Below, one piece after another: positions 16,841 to 25,203 of a DNA stretch of 64,000 nucleotides. The translations under genes were made by a program, and so were the position numbers. This DNA comes from an uncultured Chitinophaga sp. Lineage in GTDB: Bacteria; Bacteroidota; Bacteroidia; Cytophagales; Cyclobacteriaceae. The notes under the pieces were generated by a model. The model had not been told where the DNA came from, did no database searches, and worked only from the letters and a program-made list of their open reading frames with translations. Position 1 is the first letter of the stretch. Every line of letters begins with the position of its first letter. The stretch is from positions 372,001 to 436,000 of the forward strand of contig CABHOK010000002.1 of assembly GCA_902168205.1 (NCBI GenBank), in the 5' to 3' direction.

Positions 16841-19800
16841 ATGGAAGAATCTAAAAAGGTATACTGGAAAGGCATCGAGCAGTTGGCAAACAATCCAGAG
16901 TTTGTGAAGAATGCTCATCACGAATTTGCTCAGCCTGGTCCGGAAGAAGACCTGGGACATTCGCGCAGGGATTTTTTGAAGATGATGGGCTTTGGCGTGT
17001 CTGCCGTTGCATTGGCTGCGTGTGAGGCACCTATCCGCAAAGCTATTCCTTATGTTAACAAGCCGGTAGATATAGATCCGAGCTTACCAAACTACTACGC
17101 TTCATCGTATGTTAACGGTGGCGACTACTGTAGCATTGTTGTAAAAACTCGCGAAGGTCGTCCGATCAAAATAGAAGGTAACGCACTCTCCAATGTAACC
17201 AAAGGTGGGGTAAGCGCACAGGTAGAAGCATCTGTACTCTCTTTATATGATAACGCCCGCCTTCGTGGCCCGAAGGTTGGAAAAGATAAAATCAGCTGGG
17301 AAGATCTCGACAAACAAGTAATTGCAAAACTGAACGAGATCTCTGGTAAGGGTGGACAAATCAGAATTGTTAGTAACACGATACTGAGCCCAAGTACAAA
17401 AGCTGCTATTGAAAAATTCAAAGCAACATACGCTTCAACACAACACATTCAGTATGATCAGACATCTTCATACGGAATTGTTAAAGCAAATGAAGAATCG
17501 TTCGGTGCTGCTGTTGTACCTTCTTATGATTTCAGCAAAGCTAAAGTTATAGTAAGTGTTGCTGCTGACTTCATCGGTAGCTGGATTTCTCCTATAGAAT
17601 TTACAAAACAATACGCATTAACCCGCGAGGTTACAGAAGACAAACGTGATATGTCTCGTCACTATCAGTTTGAATCTATACTCTCGATCACCGGTGCCAA
17701 TGCAGACTACAGAACACAAATCAAACCTTCAGAAGAAGGCGCTGTAGTGATTCAACTCTATAATTTACTCGCAGGTAAAGCAGGACGTCCTACCGTAAGT
17801 GGTGGCGTAGAGAAAGCTAACATTGCGAAAGCAGCAGAAGAACTTTGGACTAACCGCGGCAACGCTTTGGTAGTAGCAGGTTCTAACGACAAGGCTATAC
17901 AAGTGGTTGTTAACGCAATCAACGATATACTCGGAAGCTACGGCACTACAATCGATCTGAACACTCCGGTAAATTTCCGCCAGGGTGACGATGTAGCGAT
18001 GTCTAACTTCGTAAATGAATTAGAAGCAGGAAAGATCGGAGCAGTAATTTTCTATAACTGTAACCCGGTATATGATTTCCCTGCTGGTGACAAGATTGCT
18101 GCTGCATTGAAAAATGTGGAGCTGTCTGTTGCTACAAGCTATAAAGAAGATGAAACCGGAACGCTTGCCAAGTATATGGCTCCGGATCATCACTTCCTTG
18201 AAGCATGGAACGATGCAGAGCCGAAGAAGAATTTCTTCAGCCTGGGTCAGCCGACTATCACACCTATCTTCAAATCACGTGCAGCACAGGAGAGCTTGCT
18301 CGTGTGGTCAAATGAACCGAAGGCTGATTACTTTGAATTTGTAAAAAATAACTGGAGAACCTGGTTCTATAAAGATCAGACTTTCGACTTCCAGAGTTTC
18401 TGGGATAAATGCCTGTATGATGGCGTATACGAACTGCCGGCAACTGCTGCTGCAGCTGTAACATTCGCAGGTAATGTAGGTGCCGCTGCTGATGCAATTG
18501 CAAGCAACTACAAAGCAGGAGCATGGGAACTGGTGATCTACGAAAGTGGTAACATCGGTAATGGTTCACAAGCCAACAACCCGTTATTGCAAGAGCTTCC
18601 GGATCCTATCACAAAAGCTACATGGGATCACTATGTAACGGTTGCTCCGAAAGATGCTAAAGACATCGACTTCTCTGAAAGCGTAACAAAATACGCAACC
18701 ATCACTTTCAACGGTAAAACTGTAAAACTTCCAATGCTTGTTCAGCCAGGTCAAACTCCTGGTACAATAGGTATACCTGTAGGTTACGGTCGTACGAAAG
18801 CTGGTAAGGTTGCTGATAACATCGGGCAGAATGTATATCCGTTCGTTGCTCTTGTAAATGGTTCACTGAGCTACAGCGCAACAGTAACCTTTACTCCAAC
18901 AACGGAAACATATCAGATAGCACAAACACAAACTCACAACACCTATATGGGCCGTGAGACTGTAGTGCAGGAAACATTATTGTCTGAGTATAAAGACAAG
19001 AACTGGGATCGTGATTTCCATCCGTCAGTAGCAACCTGGACAGATCCAGAACACAAAGTAGCCCCGGGCGAGATTTCATTGTGGAAAGGTCATGAGTATA
19101 ACAACCACCATTGGGGAATGGCGATCGACCTGAACACATGTACAGGTTGTGCAGCTTGCGTGGTGGCATGTAACGTAGAAAACAACGTAGCACTGGTAGG
19201 TCGCGAAGAAGTAATCAACCGCAGAGAAATGCACTGGTTACGCATCGACCGTTACTATAGCAGCGATGCTCCTGCTGATGATTGGAGAGGTATAGAAGTA
19301 GCGGCTGAAAATCCGGATGTAGTATTCCAGCCGATGCTGTGCCAGCACTGTAACAACGCACCTTGCGAAACAGTTTGTCCGGTAGCAGCAACTACACACA
19401 GCACAGAAGGTCTCAACCAAATGACCTACAACCGTTGTATCGGTACGCGTTACTGTGCAAACAACTGTCCTTATAAAGTAAGACGTTTCAACTGGTTCAA
19501 GTACCACGATAACCGTCAGTTCGAAACCGCTAACCCGGCAATGAACTCAGACTTGGGTAAGATGGTATTGAATCCGGATGTAACGGTTCGTTCACGTGGT
19601 GTAATGGAGAAATGTTCATTCTGCGTGCAACGCATACAAGCTGGTAAACTCACCGCGAAGAAGGAGAGAAGACCATTGAAAGACGGAGAGGTGGTAACAG
19701 CATGTGCTGCAGCCTGCTCTACCGGAGCGATCGTATTCGGAGACATTAACAATCCGGAAAGTAAAGTATCGAAGCTTCTGAAAATCAGACCGATGGATGA

Positions 19801-19930
19801 GAAACATCCTCACCGCATCGACAAGATTGCAGACAACCCGCGTGCTTACCAGGTATTAGAAGAAATTGGTGTGAAGCCAAACATCTGGTACCTCACGAAA
19901 GTAAGAAACAAGGATGCTGCTACAGCATAA
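16841..19930 (+). CDS. actB: ActB, Tat-exported iron-sulfur subunit of alternative complex III
   Basis: Fusion of two parts in 1029 residues. The N-terminus has a twin-arginine motif, SRRDFLKMMG (41-50), ending in a lipobox-like LAAC at Cys61, which suggests a lipid anchor. Residues about 70-700 are homologous to molybdopterin oxidoreductases but are not expected to bind the cofactor in this complex. The C-terminal part is a ferredoxin-like subunit with cysteine groups CTGCAACVVAC, CQHCNNAPCETVC, CIGTRYCANNC and CSFC...CAAAC, enough for four iron-sulfur clusters. It carries electrons from the membrane quinol site toward the ActA hemes. The leader contains a heptamer array. Confidence 0.95.
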   Translation: MEESKKVYWKGIEQLANNPEFVKNAHHEFAQPGPEEDLGHSRRDFLKMMGFGVSAVALAACEAPIRKAIPYVNKPVDIDPSLPNYYASSYVNGGDYCSIVVKTREGRPIKIEGNALSNVTKGGVSAQVEASVLSLYDNARLRGPKVGKDKISWEDLDKQVIAKLNEISGKGGQIRIVSNTILSPSTKAAIEKFKATYASTQHIQYDQTSSYGIVKANEESFGAAVVPSYDFSKAKVIVSVAADFIGSWISPIEFTKQYALTREVTEDKRDMSRHYQFESILSITGANADYRTQIKPSEEGAVVIQLYNLLAGKAGRPTVSGGVEKANIAKAAEELWTNRGNALVVAGSNDKAIQVVVNAINDILGSYGTTIDLNTPVNFRQGDDVAMSNFVNELEAGKIGAVIFYNCNPVYDFPAGDKIAAALKNVELSVATSYKEDETGTLAKYMAPDHHFLEAWNDAEPKKNFFSLGQPTITPIFKSRAAQESLLVWSNEPKADYFEFVKNNWRTWFYKDQTFDFQSFWDKCLYDGVYELPATAAAAVTFAGNVGAAADAIASNYKAGAWELVIYESGNIGNGSQANNPLLQELPDPITKATWDHYVTVAPKDAKDIDFSESVTKYATITFNGKTVKLPMLVQPGQTPGTIGIPVGYGRTKAGKVADNIGQNVYPFVALVNGSLSYSATVTFTPTTETYQIAQTQTHNTYMGRETVVQETLLSEYKDKNWDRDFHPSVATWTDPEHKVAPGEISLWKGHEYNNHHWGMAIDLNTCTGCAACVVACNVENNVALVGREEVINRREMHWLRIDRYYSSDAPADDWRGIEVAAENPDVVFQPMLCQHCNNAPCETVCPVAATTHSTEGLNQMTYNRCIGTRYCANNCPYKVRRFNWFKYHDNRQFETANPAMNSDLGKMVLNPDVTVRSRGVMEKCSFCVQRIQAGKLTAKKERRPLKDGEVVTACAAACSTGAIVFGDINNPESKVSKLLKIRPMDEKHPHRIDKIADNPRAYQVLEEIGVKPNIWYLTKVRNKDAATA

Positions 19931-19949
19931 GCTGCATACTCACAGACAA

Positions 19950-19977
19950 TAACTTATAACGAATAACGGATAACTTT
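19950..19977 (+). repeat. tandem TAAC heptamers before actC
   Basis: Four heptamers in phase: TAACTTA, TAACGAA, TAACGGA, TAACTTT. The array ends eight bases before the actC ATG. Confidence 0.75.
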
Positions 19978-19985
19978 TTAGATAA

Positions 19986-21392
19986 ATGCAAGTTACGTCA
20001 TCAGTTCGCGATCCCCTGGTAACCGGTGGTAAAACGGTAAAAGATGTTTCGCACGATATCAGCCGACACGTAGAGAATAAACCTCCGAGATCATGGTGGT
20101 TGGCACTGGCTGTTTCGCTGGTAGTTTTTGCCTACGGACTTTACTGCGTATGTACAGTGCTCTGGCATGGGATAGGAGTTTGGGGATTAAATAAAACAGT
20201 AGGTTGGGCGTGGGATATCACGAACTTCGTATGGTGGGTTGGTATCGGTCACGCAGGTACACTGATCTCTGCGATCCTCTTGCTGTTCCGTCAGAAGTGG
20301 AGAATGTCCATCAACCGTGCTGCAGAAGCGATGACGATCTTTGCCGTTATCTGTGCGGCAACATTCCCGCTCATTCACATGGGACGTCTCTGGTTAGGTT
20401 TCTACTGGGCGCTTCCACTGCCGAACGCATTCGGTTCTCTCTGGGCAAACTTTAACTCGCCTCTGTTGTGGGACGTGTTCGCGATTTCGACATACTTCAC
20501 GGTATCATTGGTGTTCTGGTATATAGGTCTTATTCCTGACTTTGCTACGATCCGCGACCGCGCGGTAGTGCAAGGCAACCAGATCCGAGCAGCCGTATAT
20601 AATGCGTTGAGCTTCGGCTGGCAAGGTGGTGCTAAAACCTGGATGCGTTACGAAGCCGTAGCGCTGATTCTGGCAGGTCTCTCAACACCACTTGTATTGT
20701 CTGTTCACACGATCGTATCCATGGACTTTGCTACTTCGGTTATTCCGGGATGGCACACAACAATCTTCCCGCCATACTTCGTGGCTGGTGCGATCTTCTC
20801 AGGCTTCGCGATGGTACTAACTCTGCTGTTGATTACCCGCGTAGTATTTAAACTCGAAGACTATATCACGATATACCACATTGAATTGATGAACATCATC
20901 ATCATCGTAACCGGTTCAATTGTAGGTATCGCATATATCACGGAGTTGTTCATCTCCTGGTACTCAGGTGTTGAATACGAAGGATATGCATTCTATAACC
21001 GCGTACAAGGTCCTTATGCATGGGCATACTGGTCAATGATGACTTGTAACGTAATCTCTCCTCAGTTATTCTGGATCAAGAAGATCAGAATGAGCATCGT
21101 AGCAACATTCGTGCTCTCGATCATTGTAAACATAGGTATGTGGTTCGAGCGTTTTGTGATTATCGTTACATCACTGCACCGCGACTATATCCCTTCGAGC
21201 TGGACCATGTTCCACCCGACGATGTACGATATCGGTGAATACGTATTCACATTCGGATTGTTCTTCACAGCGTTCCTGCTCTTCGCCAAGTTCTTCCCGG
21301 TGATTAACATGGCAGAGGTGAAAAGCATTGTGAGATCAGACTCTGAAAAAGTAGGTCACAGTTCACATGTAGAAGAAGAAGTTCACGCTTAA
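19986..21392 (+). CDS. actC: ActC, NrfD/PsrC-type membrane subunit
   Basis: Integral membrane protein of 468 residues with about ten helices, of the NrfD/PsrC family. The first helix follows PPRSWWLALAVSLVVFAYGL; conserved-looking text includes WVGIGHAGTLISAILLLFRQKW and HTIVSMDFATSVIPGWH, where the histidine and aspartate are typical of the quinol-binding helical bundle. It anchors ActB and, with ActF, is thought to form the quinol oxidation and proton-path part of the complex. It lies 14 bases ahead of actD. Confidence 0.95.
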   Translation: MQVTSSVRDPLVTGGKTVKDVSHDISRHVENKPPRSWWLALAVSLVVFAYGLYCVCTVLWHGIGVWGLNKTVGWAWDITNFVWWVGIGHAGTLISAILLLFRQKWRMSINRAAEAMTIFAVICAATFPLIHMGRLWLGFYWALPLPNAFGSLWANFNSPLLWDVFAISTYFTVSLVFWYIGLIPDFATIRDRAVVQGNQIRAAVYNALSFGWQGGAKTWMRYEAVALILAGLSTPLVLSVHTIVSMDFATSVIPGWHTTIFPPYFVAGAIFSGFAMVLTLLLITRVVFKLEDYITIYHIELMNIIIIVTGSIVGIAYITELFISWYSGVEYEGYAFYNRVQGPYAWAYWSMMTCNVISPQLFWIKKIRMSIVATFVLSIIVNIGMWFERFVIIVTSLHRDYIPSSWTMFHPTMYDIGEYVFTFGLFFTAFLLFAKFFPVINMAEVKSIVRSDSEKVGHSSHVEEEVHA

Positions 21393-21406
21393 TAAGACTT
21401 GAAGAA

Positions 21407-21937
21407 ATGACTGCAGATAAAAACTTTTTAGTAGGCGTATTTGATAACGAAGAAGTACTGCTGGACGGCATCAGCAAAGTGCGCTCGACTGGCCTGAAAA
21501 TACACGATGTATTCTCTCCATTCCCGGTACACGGTATAGATGATGCATTGGGATTGAAAAGATCCCGTCTTCCAAGAGCTGCTTTCTTATTCGGTCTTAC
21601 CGGTACCAGCCTTGCATTAACCATGCAGATATGGATGCTCGGATACGACTGGCCAATGATCATTGGTGGTAAGAACTTCGCGTCACTTCCTCCATTTATC
21701 CCTGTGACCTTCGAGTTAACAGTTCTTTTGGCTGCGTTAGGTATGGTGGCAACATTCATGATCGTAAGTGATCTGAAGCCCTATAAATGGCCACGTCAGT
21801 TTGACGTTAGAAGCACAGACGATAAACACGTAATGGCTATCGATCTGGCCCTGAACGGTGGTAAAAGCAAAGAAGAGATTTCTCGTATCCTGAAGGATGC
21901 CGGTGCTTCTGAAGTAAATGAAAAGAATTTTGAATAA
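21407..21937 (+). CDS. actD: ActD, DUF3341 membrane subunit
   Basis: Protein of 176 residues of the DUF3341 family. A soluble N-terminal domain with the usual GVFDNEEVLLDGISKVR and FSPFPVHGIDDALG segments is followed by two membrane helices (AAFLFGLTGTSLALTMQIWM and FELTVLLAALGMVATFMIV) and a short cytoplasmic tail. It is a structural subunit of alternative complex III without cofactors. Position between actC and actE agrees. The GAAGA before the ATG is one of the few Shine-Dalgarno-like sites here. Confidence 0.93.
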   Translation: MTADKNFLVGVFDNEEVLLDGISKVRSTGLKIHDVFSPFPVHGIDDALGLKRSRLPRAAFLFGLTGTSLALTMQIWMLGYDWPMIIGGKNFASLPPFIPVTFELTVLLAALGMVATFMIVSDLKPYKWPRQFDVRSTDDKHVMAIDLALNGGKSKEEISRILKDAGASEVNEKNFE

Positions 21938-21953
21938 TCATAGAATATTGACC

Positions 21954-22607
21954 ATGCGCTTTGTAACAAGCTTGTTCGTAGGACTTTCAGCTGCAGTGTT
22001 GTTAACATCATGCGGTGCCGGTGGTGAAGATCAGGGTACAGAATATGCACCTAACATGTATCACTCGGTTGCTTACGAGCCCTATACTCAGATCGTAGAT
22101 GAAGATGCAGGACGTTGGGTTACATCCATTGATTACCCGGACGGACACGCAGAGTACTTCAACTCAAATAAATTCAATCCGAATCGCATGAACATGCGTG
22201 AGTCAGCTCCCAATACAGTGAGCCGCAATAAAAACGGATGGCTTCCTTACCGCCTCGGTAAAGACAGTCTGGCGTATGCATCTGCGCACATGAAGAATCC
22301 ATTAGATTCAACAGCAGAGATTGTAGCTTCTGGTAAAGCGCTATATGAAATGTACTGCGATCATTGCCACGGACCAAAAGGCGCTGGTGATGGTAAAGTT
22401 GCAGCCGGTGTTAAGATTGACGGTGTTCAGAAAGGTAATTACAACGGTGTGCCCGATTATAAATCTGATGCATTGAAGAATATATCAGAGGGTCACATCT
22501 TCCACGTGATTACGCACGGTAAAGGTCTGATGTGGGCGCATGGTTCACAGATCAGTCCGGAAGATCGCTGGAAGATCGCCAAGTATGTAAAGACACTTCA
22601 AAAATAA
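21954..22607 (+). CDS. actE: ActE, monoheme cytochrome c lipoprotein
   Basis: Lipoprotein of 217 residues. ATG at 21954 gives a canonical lipoprotein signal (MRFVTSLFVGLSAAVLLTSC, acylated at Cys20); an ATG at 21918 inside actD adds 12 residues that would spoil it. The C-terminal half is a class-I cytochrome c with CDHCH at 135-139 and a later methionine in GLMWAHGSQ as likely axial ligand. It is the monoheme subunit of alternative complex III, anchored on the periplasmic side. The start is 16 bases after the actD stop. Confidence 0.93.
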   Translation: MRFVTSLFVGLSAAVLLTSCGAGGEDQGTEYAPNMYHSVAYEPYTQIVDEDAGRWVTSIDYPDGHAEYFNSNKFNPNRMNMRESAPNTVSRNKNGWLPYRLGKDSLAYASAHMKNPLDSTAEIVASGKALYEMYCDHCHGPKGAGDGKVAAGVKIDGVQKGNYNGVPDYKSDALKNISEGHIFHVITHGKGLMWAHGSQISPEDRWKIAKYVKTLQK

Positions 22608-22612
22608 AAGGC

Positions 22613-22652
22613 AGTTATCAGTTGCCTGAATAATGCTGGGAAGCTGATGACT
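22613..22652. repeat. intercistronic hairpin between actE and actF
   Basis: AGTTATCAG (22613-22621) and CTGATGACT (22644-22652) pair over nine bases with one G-U. It has no T-run, so it is not a simple terminator; it lies just before the heptamer array of actF. Confidence 0.5.
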
Positions 22653-22661
22653 AAAGAACTT

Positions 22662-22696
22662 TAACGGATAACAAATAACGATTAACGAATAACGGA
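22662..22696 (+). repeat. five tandem TAAC heptamers before actF
   Basis: Five units in strict phase: TAACGGA, TAACAAA, TAACGAT, TAACGAA, TAACGGA. Every unit starts TAAC. The array ends six bases before the actF ATG and is the longest of the family in the window. Confidence 0.85.
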
Positions 22697-22702
22697 ACTG
22701 AA

Positions 22703-24091
22703 ATGGCTCATCACGTAGAAGTTGCTGAAGAACAATATGTATTTAGACCGGAGACCAAGAAGAAGCTATACATACTCCTTGTTGTAGGTATAGTAGTATT
22801 CGCGTTGGGCCTCGTGTTGGCAATGAATGACAGTGGTCATCATGGTGCAGCACACGGAGACGGTCACGCTGTAGTAGCGGAAGCACAGAAACTGGTAGCA
22901 TCTGCAGACCAGCATGGCGCGGCTTCAGAAGGTCATGCAGCACATGCTGACGCTGGCCACCACGCTGAAACAAAACCGTGGGTAAAAAGACTATTCAGCA
23001 CACTCTGGATGAACAATGTTTTCTTCACAGGACTTGGTATAATTGGTTTATTCTTCGTAGCCATTCAATACGCAGCACAAGCTGGCTGGTCAGTAGGCGT
23101 GAAGCGTGTTCCACTGGCAATGGGATCGTGGATTCCGGTGGCTGGTATATTAATGCTTGGACTCTGGTTCCTTACTCACCACGATATTTTCCATTGGACA
23201 CACAGCTACCTTTACGATGTAAATGGTGCTGAGTTTGATAAAATCATAAACAAGAAGGCTCCGTTCTTCTTCTGGCCATTGGCTGGTGGTACTTTCCCGC
23301 TGTTCTTTATTGCGCGGATGGTAATCTTCTTCGGCCTCTGGTATTACTTCTTTGTTCAGATCAGAAAAAATATGCTTGCTGAAGATCTGGAAGCTACAAA
23401 TGCTTACTGGTATAAAAACCGTGTAACAGCAACCTGGTTCCTTATCTTCTTCGGTGTAAGCTCTTCTGTATCTGCATGGGATTGGGTGATGAGTATCGAT
23501 ACACACTGGTTCTCAACCATGTTTGGCTGGTATGTATTCGCGAGCTGGTGGGTAACAGGTTTGGCGGTGATCACCTTGATCGTAGCACACCTGAAGTCTG
23601 CAGGCTACCTGAAAATTGTTAACTCGAATCACCTGCACGATCTTGGCAAATTCTGTTTCGCATTCTCGATCTTCTGGACCTATATCTGGTTTGGTCAGTT
23701 CCTTCTGATCTACTACGCAAACATTCCGGAAGAGACTATATATTTCTACGAGCGTATGAGAAACAGTCCTTATAGCTGGATATTCTACCTGAACCTGATT
23801 CTGAACTTTGTACTTCCTTTCTTGTTATTCATGACGAGAGACGCGAAGCGCCAGATCTCTATGTTGAAAGTAGTATGCCCGGTTATCATCGTGGGTCACT
23901 GGTTCGATTTCTTCAATATGGTAACACCAGGTGTTATGAAATTGGAAGGAGGAGTAGGATTCCTGGAAATAGGTGTAGCACTGATATTTGCAGCTGTATA
24001 CCTGTTGGTTGTTCTGAACAGCCTGTCGAAATTCCCGCTGTTCGGAAAGAATGATCCGATGTTACAAGAAAGTCTTCATCACCACATTTAA
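22703..24091 (+). CDS. actF: ActF, membrane subunit of alternative complex III
   Basis: Integral membrane protein of 462 residues with about ten helices, paralogous to ActC. A histidine- and alanine-rich loop (residues 45-88, nine histidines) lies between the first helix (LYILLVVGIVVFALGLVLAM) and the second (LWMNNVFFTGLGIIGLFFVA). Later text such as FFGVSSSVSAWDWVMSIDTHWFS and GKFCFAFSIFWTYIWFGQFL is typical of ActF in Bacteroidota. It forms the second half of the membrane sector. The oxidase gene coxB follows after 16 bases. Confidence 0.94.
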   Translation: MAHHVEVAEEQYVFRPETKKKLYILLVVGIVVFALGLVLAMNDSGHHGAAHGDGHAVVAEAQKLVASADQHGAASEGHAAHADAGHHAETKPWVKRLFSTLWMNNVFFTGLGIIGLFFVAIQYAAQAGWSVGVKRVPLAMGSWIPVAGILMLGLWFLTHHDIFHWTHSYLYDVNGAEFDKIINKKAPFFFWPLAGGTFPLFFIARMVIFFGLWYYFFVQIRKNMLAEDLEATNAYWYKNRVTATWFLIFFGVSSSVSAWDWVMSIDTHWFSTMFGWYVFASWWVTGLAVITLIVAHLKSAGYLKIVNSNHLHDLGKFCFAFSIFWTYIWFGQFLLIYYANIPEETIYFYERMRNSPYSWIFYLNLILNFVLPFLLFMTRDAKRQISMLKVVCPVIIVGHWFDFFNMVTPGVMKLEGGVGFLEIGVALIFAAVYLLVVLNSLSKFPLFGKNDPMLQESLHHHI

Positions 24092-24107
24092 TATTTAGAA
24101 AAGCGCT

Positions 24108-25175
24108 ATGATGAGTTTGATTATTTTTCTAGGTGTTGCTCTGGTCCTTGCGATCCTGTTCATGATCTTCCGGATCAGCACCCTGGTAGGTATTGCGAAA
24201 GGAAAGAAAGAAGGTTACGTAGGAGCAAACAATGGAGTTCACGGTACGCTCTTTATCATCTTCATGGTGGTGGGACTCGTTGCTTTCTTTTGGTATTCAT
24301 ATGCCCATTTTGATGAGTATACACTTCCAATAGCTTCGGAACATGGTAAGGAAACAGATAAGTTGTTCTGGATCACAATGGCAGTAACGGTGATCGCATT
24401 TGCGATCATCAGTATTGTAATGTTCGTGTTCATCTATCAGTACAGATACAACCCAGCAAGAAAAGCAAAATTCTTCCCGGACAACCATATATTGGAATTG
24501 ACCTGGACGATTATCCCGGCTATTGTACTTGCTGTATTGATCTTTACTGGTCTCCGTACATGGAATGAAATCACTGCACCTGCATCAAAAGATGCTGAGG
24601 TGATCGAAATTATAGCACAGCAATTTGCGTGGACAGCGCGTTACCCTTCAAAAGATAAAGAGCTTGGAAAGGTTAACTATAAATTGATCGATGCTGTAAA
24701 TGAATTTGGTCTCGATCTGTCTGACAAAAATTCTTATGATGACTTCAAGTCATTGGAACTTCACTTCCCGGTAGATGAGGAAATCCTTTTGAAGATCAGA
24801 GCAAAAGATGTATTGCACAGCGTGTTTCTCCCACACTTCCGCGTGAAGATGGATGCTGTACCCGGTATGCCGACACAATTCAAGTTTAAGGCTACCAAAA
24901 CGACCGAAGAAATGAGAATAGAGACAGGCAATCCTAATTTCAATTACGAATTGGCTTGTACAGAGATATGCGGTAAAGGTCACTTCTCGATGAGAATGCC
25001 GGTTATCGTAGAGGACAGAGAATCATATGATCGCTGGAAAGCTTCACAGGAAGCTTGGTTGAAACAGAATCCGGATTACCTGAAAAATGTACCGGCTCAA
25101 CTGAAGGAAGCAGCTATGATTAAGGCCGGATTACAGAAAGATCCAGGGGCAGGGGTAGCAGCAGTGACAGAATAA
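24108..25175 (+). CDS. coxB: cytochrome c oxidase subunit II
   Basis: Subunit II of 355 residues. Helices fall at about 3-22, 46-66, 87-111 and 131-148; the last two are the canonical pair, and the extra N-terminal hairpin is, to my knowledge, common in Bacteroidota. The CuA site is complete in the cupredoxin domain: His237 (DVLHSVF), Cys284, Glu286, Cys288 (CTEIC), His292 and Met295. There is no C-terminal cytochrome c domain, so electrons should come directly from the ActA/ActE hemes. Two ATGs in a row make the first codon uncertain by one residue. Confidence 0.95.
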   Translation: MMSLIIFLGVALVLAILFMIFRISTLVGIAKGKKEGYVGANNGVHGTLFIIFMVVGLVAFFWYSYAHFDEYTLPIASEHGKETDKLFWITMAVTVIAFAIISIVMFVFIYQYRYNPARKAKFFPDNHILELTWTIIPAIVLAVLIFTGLRTWNEITAPASKDAEVIEIIAQQFAWTARYPSKDKELGKVNYKLIDAVNEFGLDLSDKNSYDDFKSLELHFPVDEEILLKIRAKDVLHSVFLPHFRVKMDAVPGMPTQFKFKATKTTEEMRIETGNPNFNYELACTEICGKGHFSMRMPVIVEDRESYDRWKASQEAWLKQNPDYLKNVPAQLKEAAMIKAGLQKDPGAGVAAVTE

Positions 25176-25203
25176 GTTTTTCGAATCTAAGAATTATCAA
25201 GAC

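Noticed and set aside
21918-21937. 20-base overlap of actD and actE with possible coupling
   Set aside because: The lipoprotein signal shows that actE starts at 21954, so the overlap is only an artefact of the earlier ATG.
24108-24260. extra N-terminal membrane hairpin in CoxB as a novel fusion
   Set aside because: To my knowledge Bacteroidota subunit II proteins commonly have this extension.
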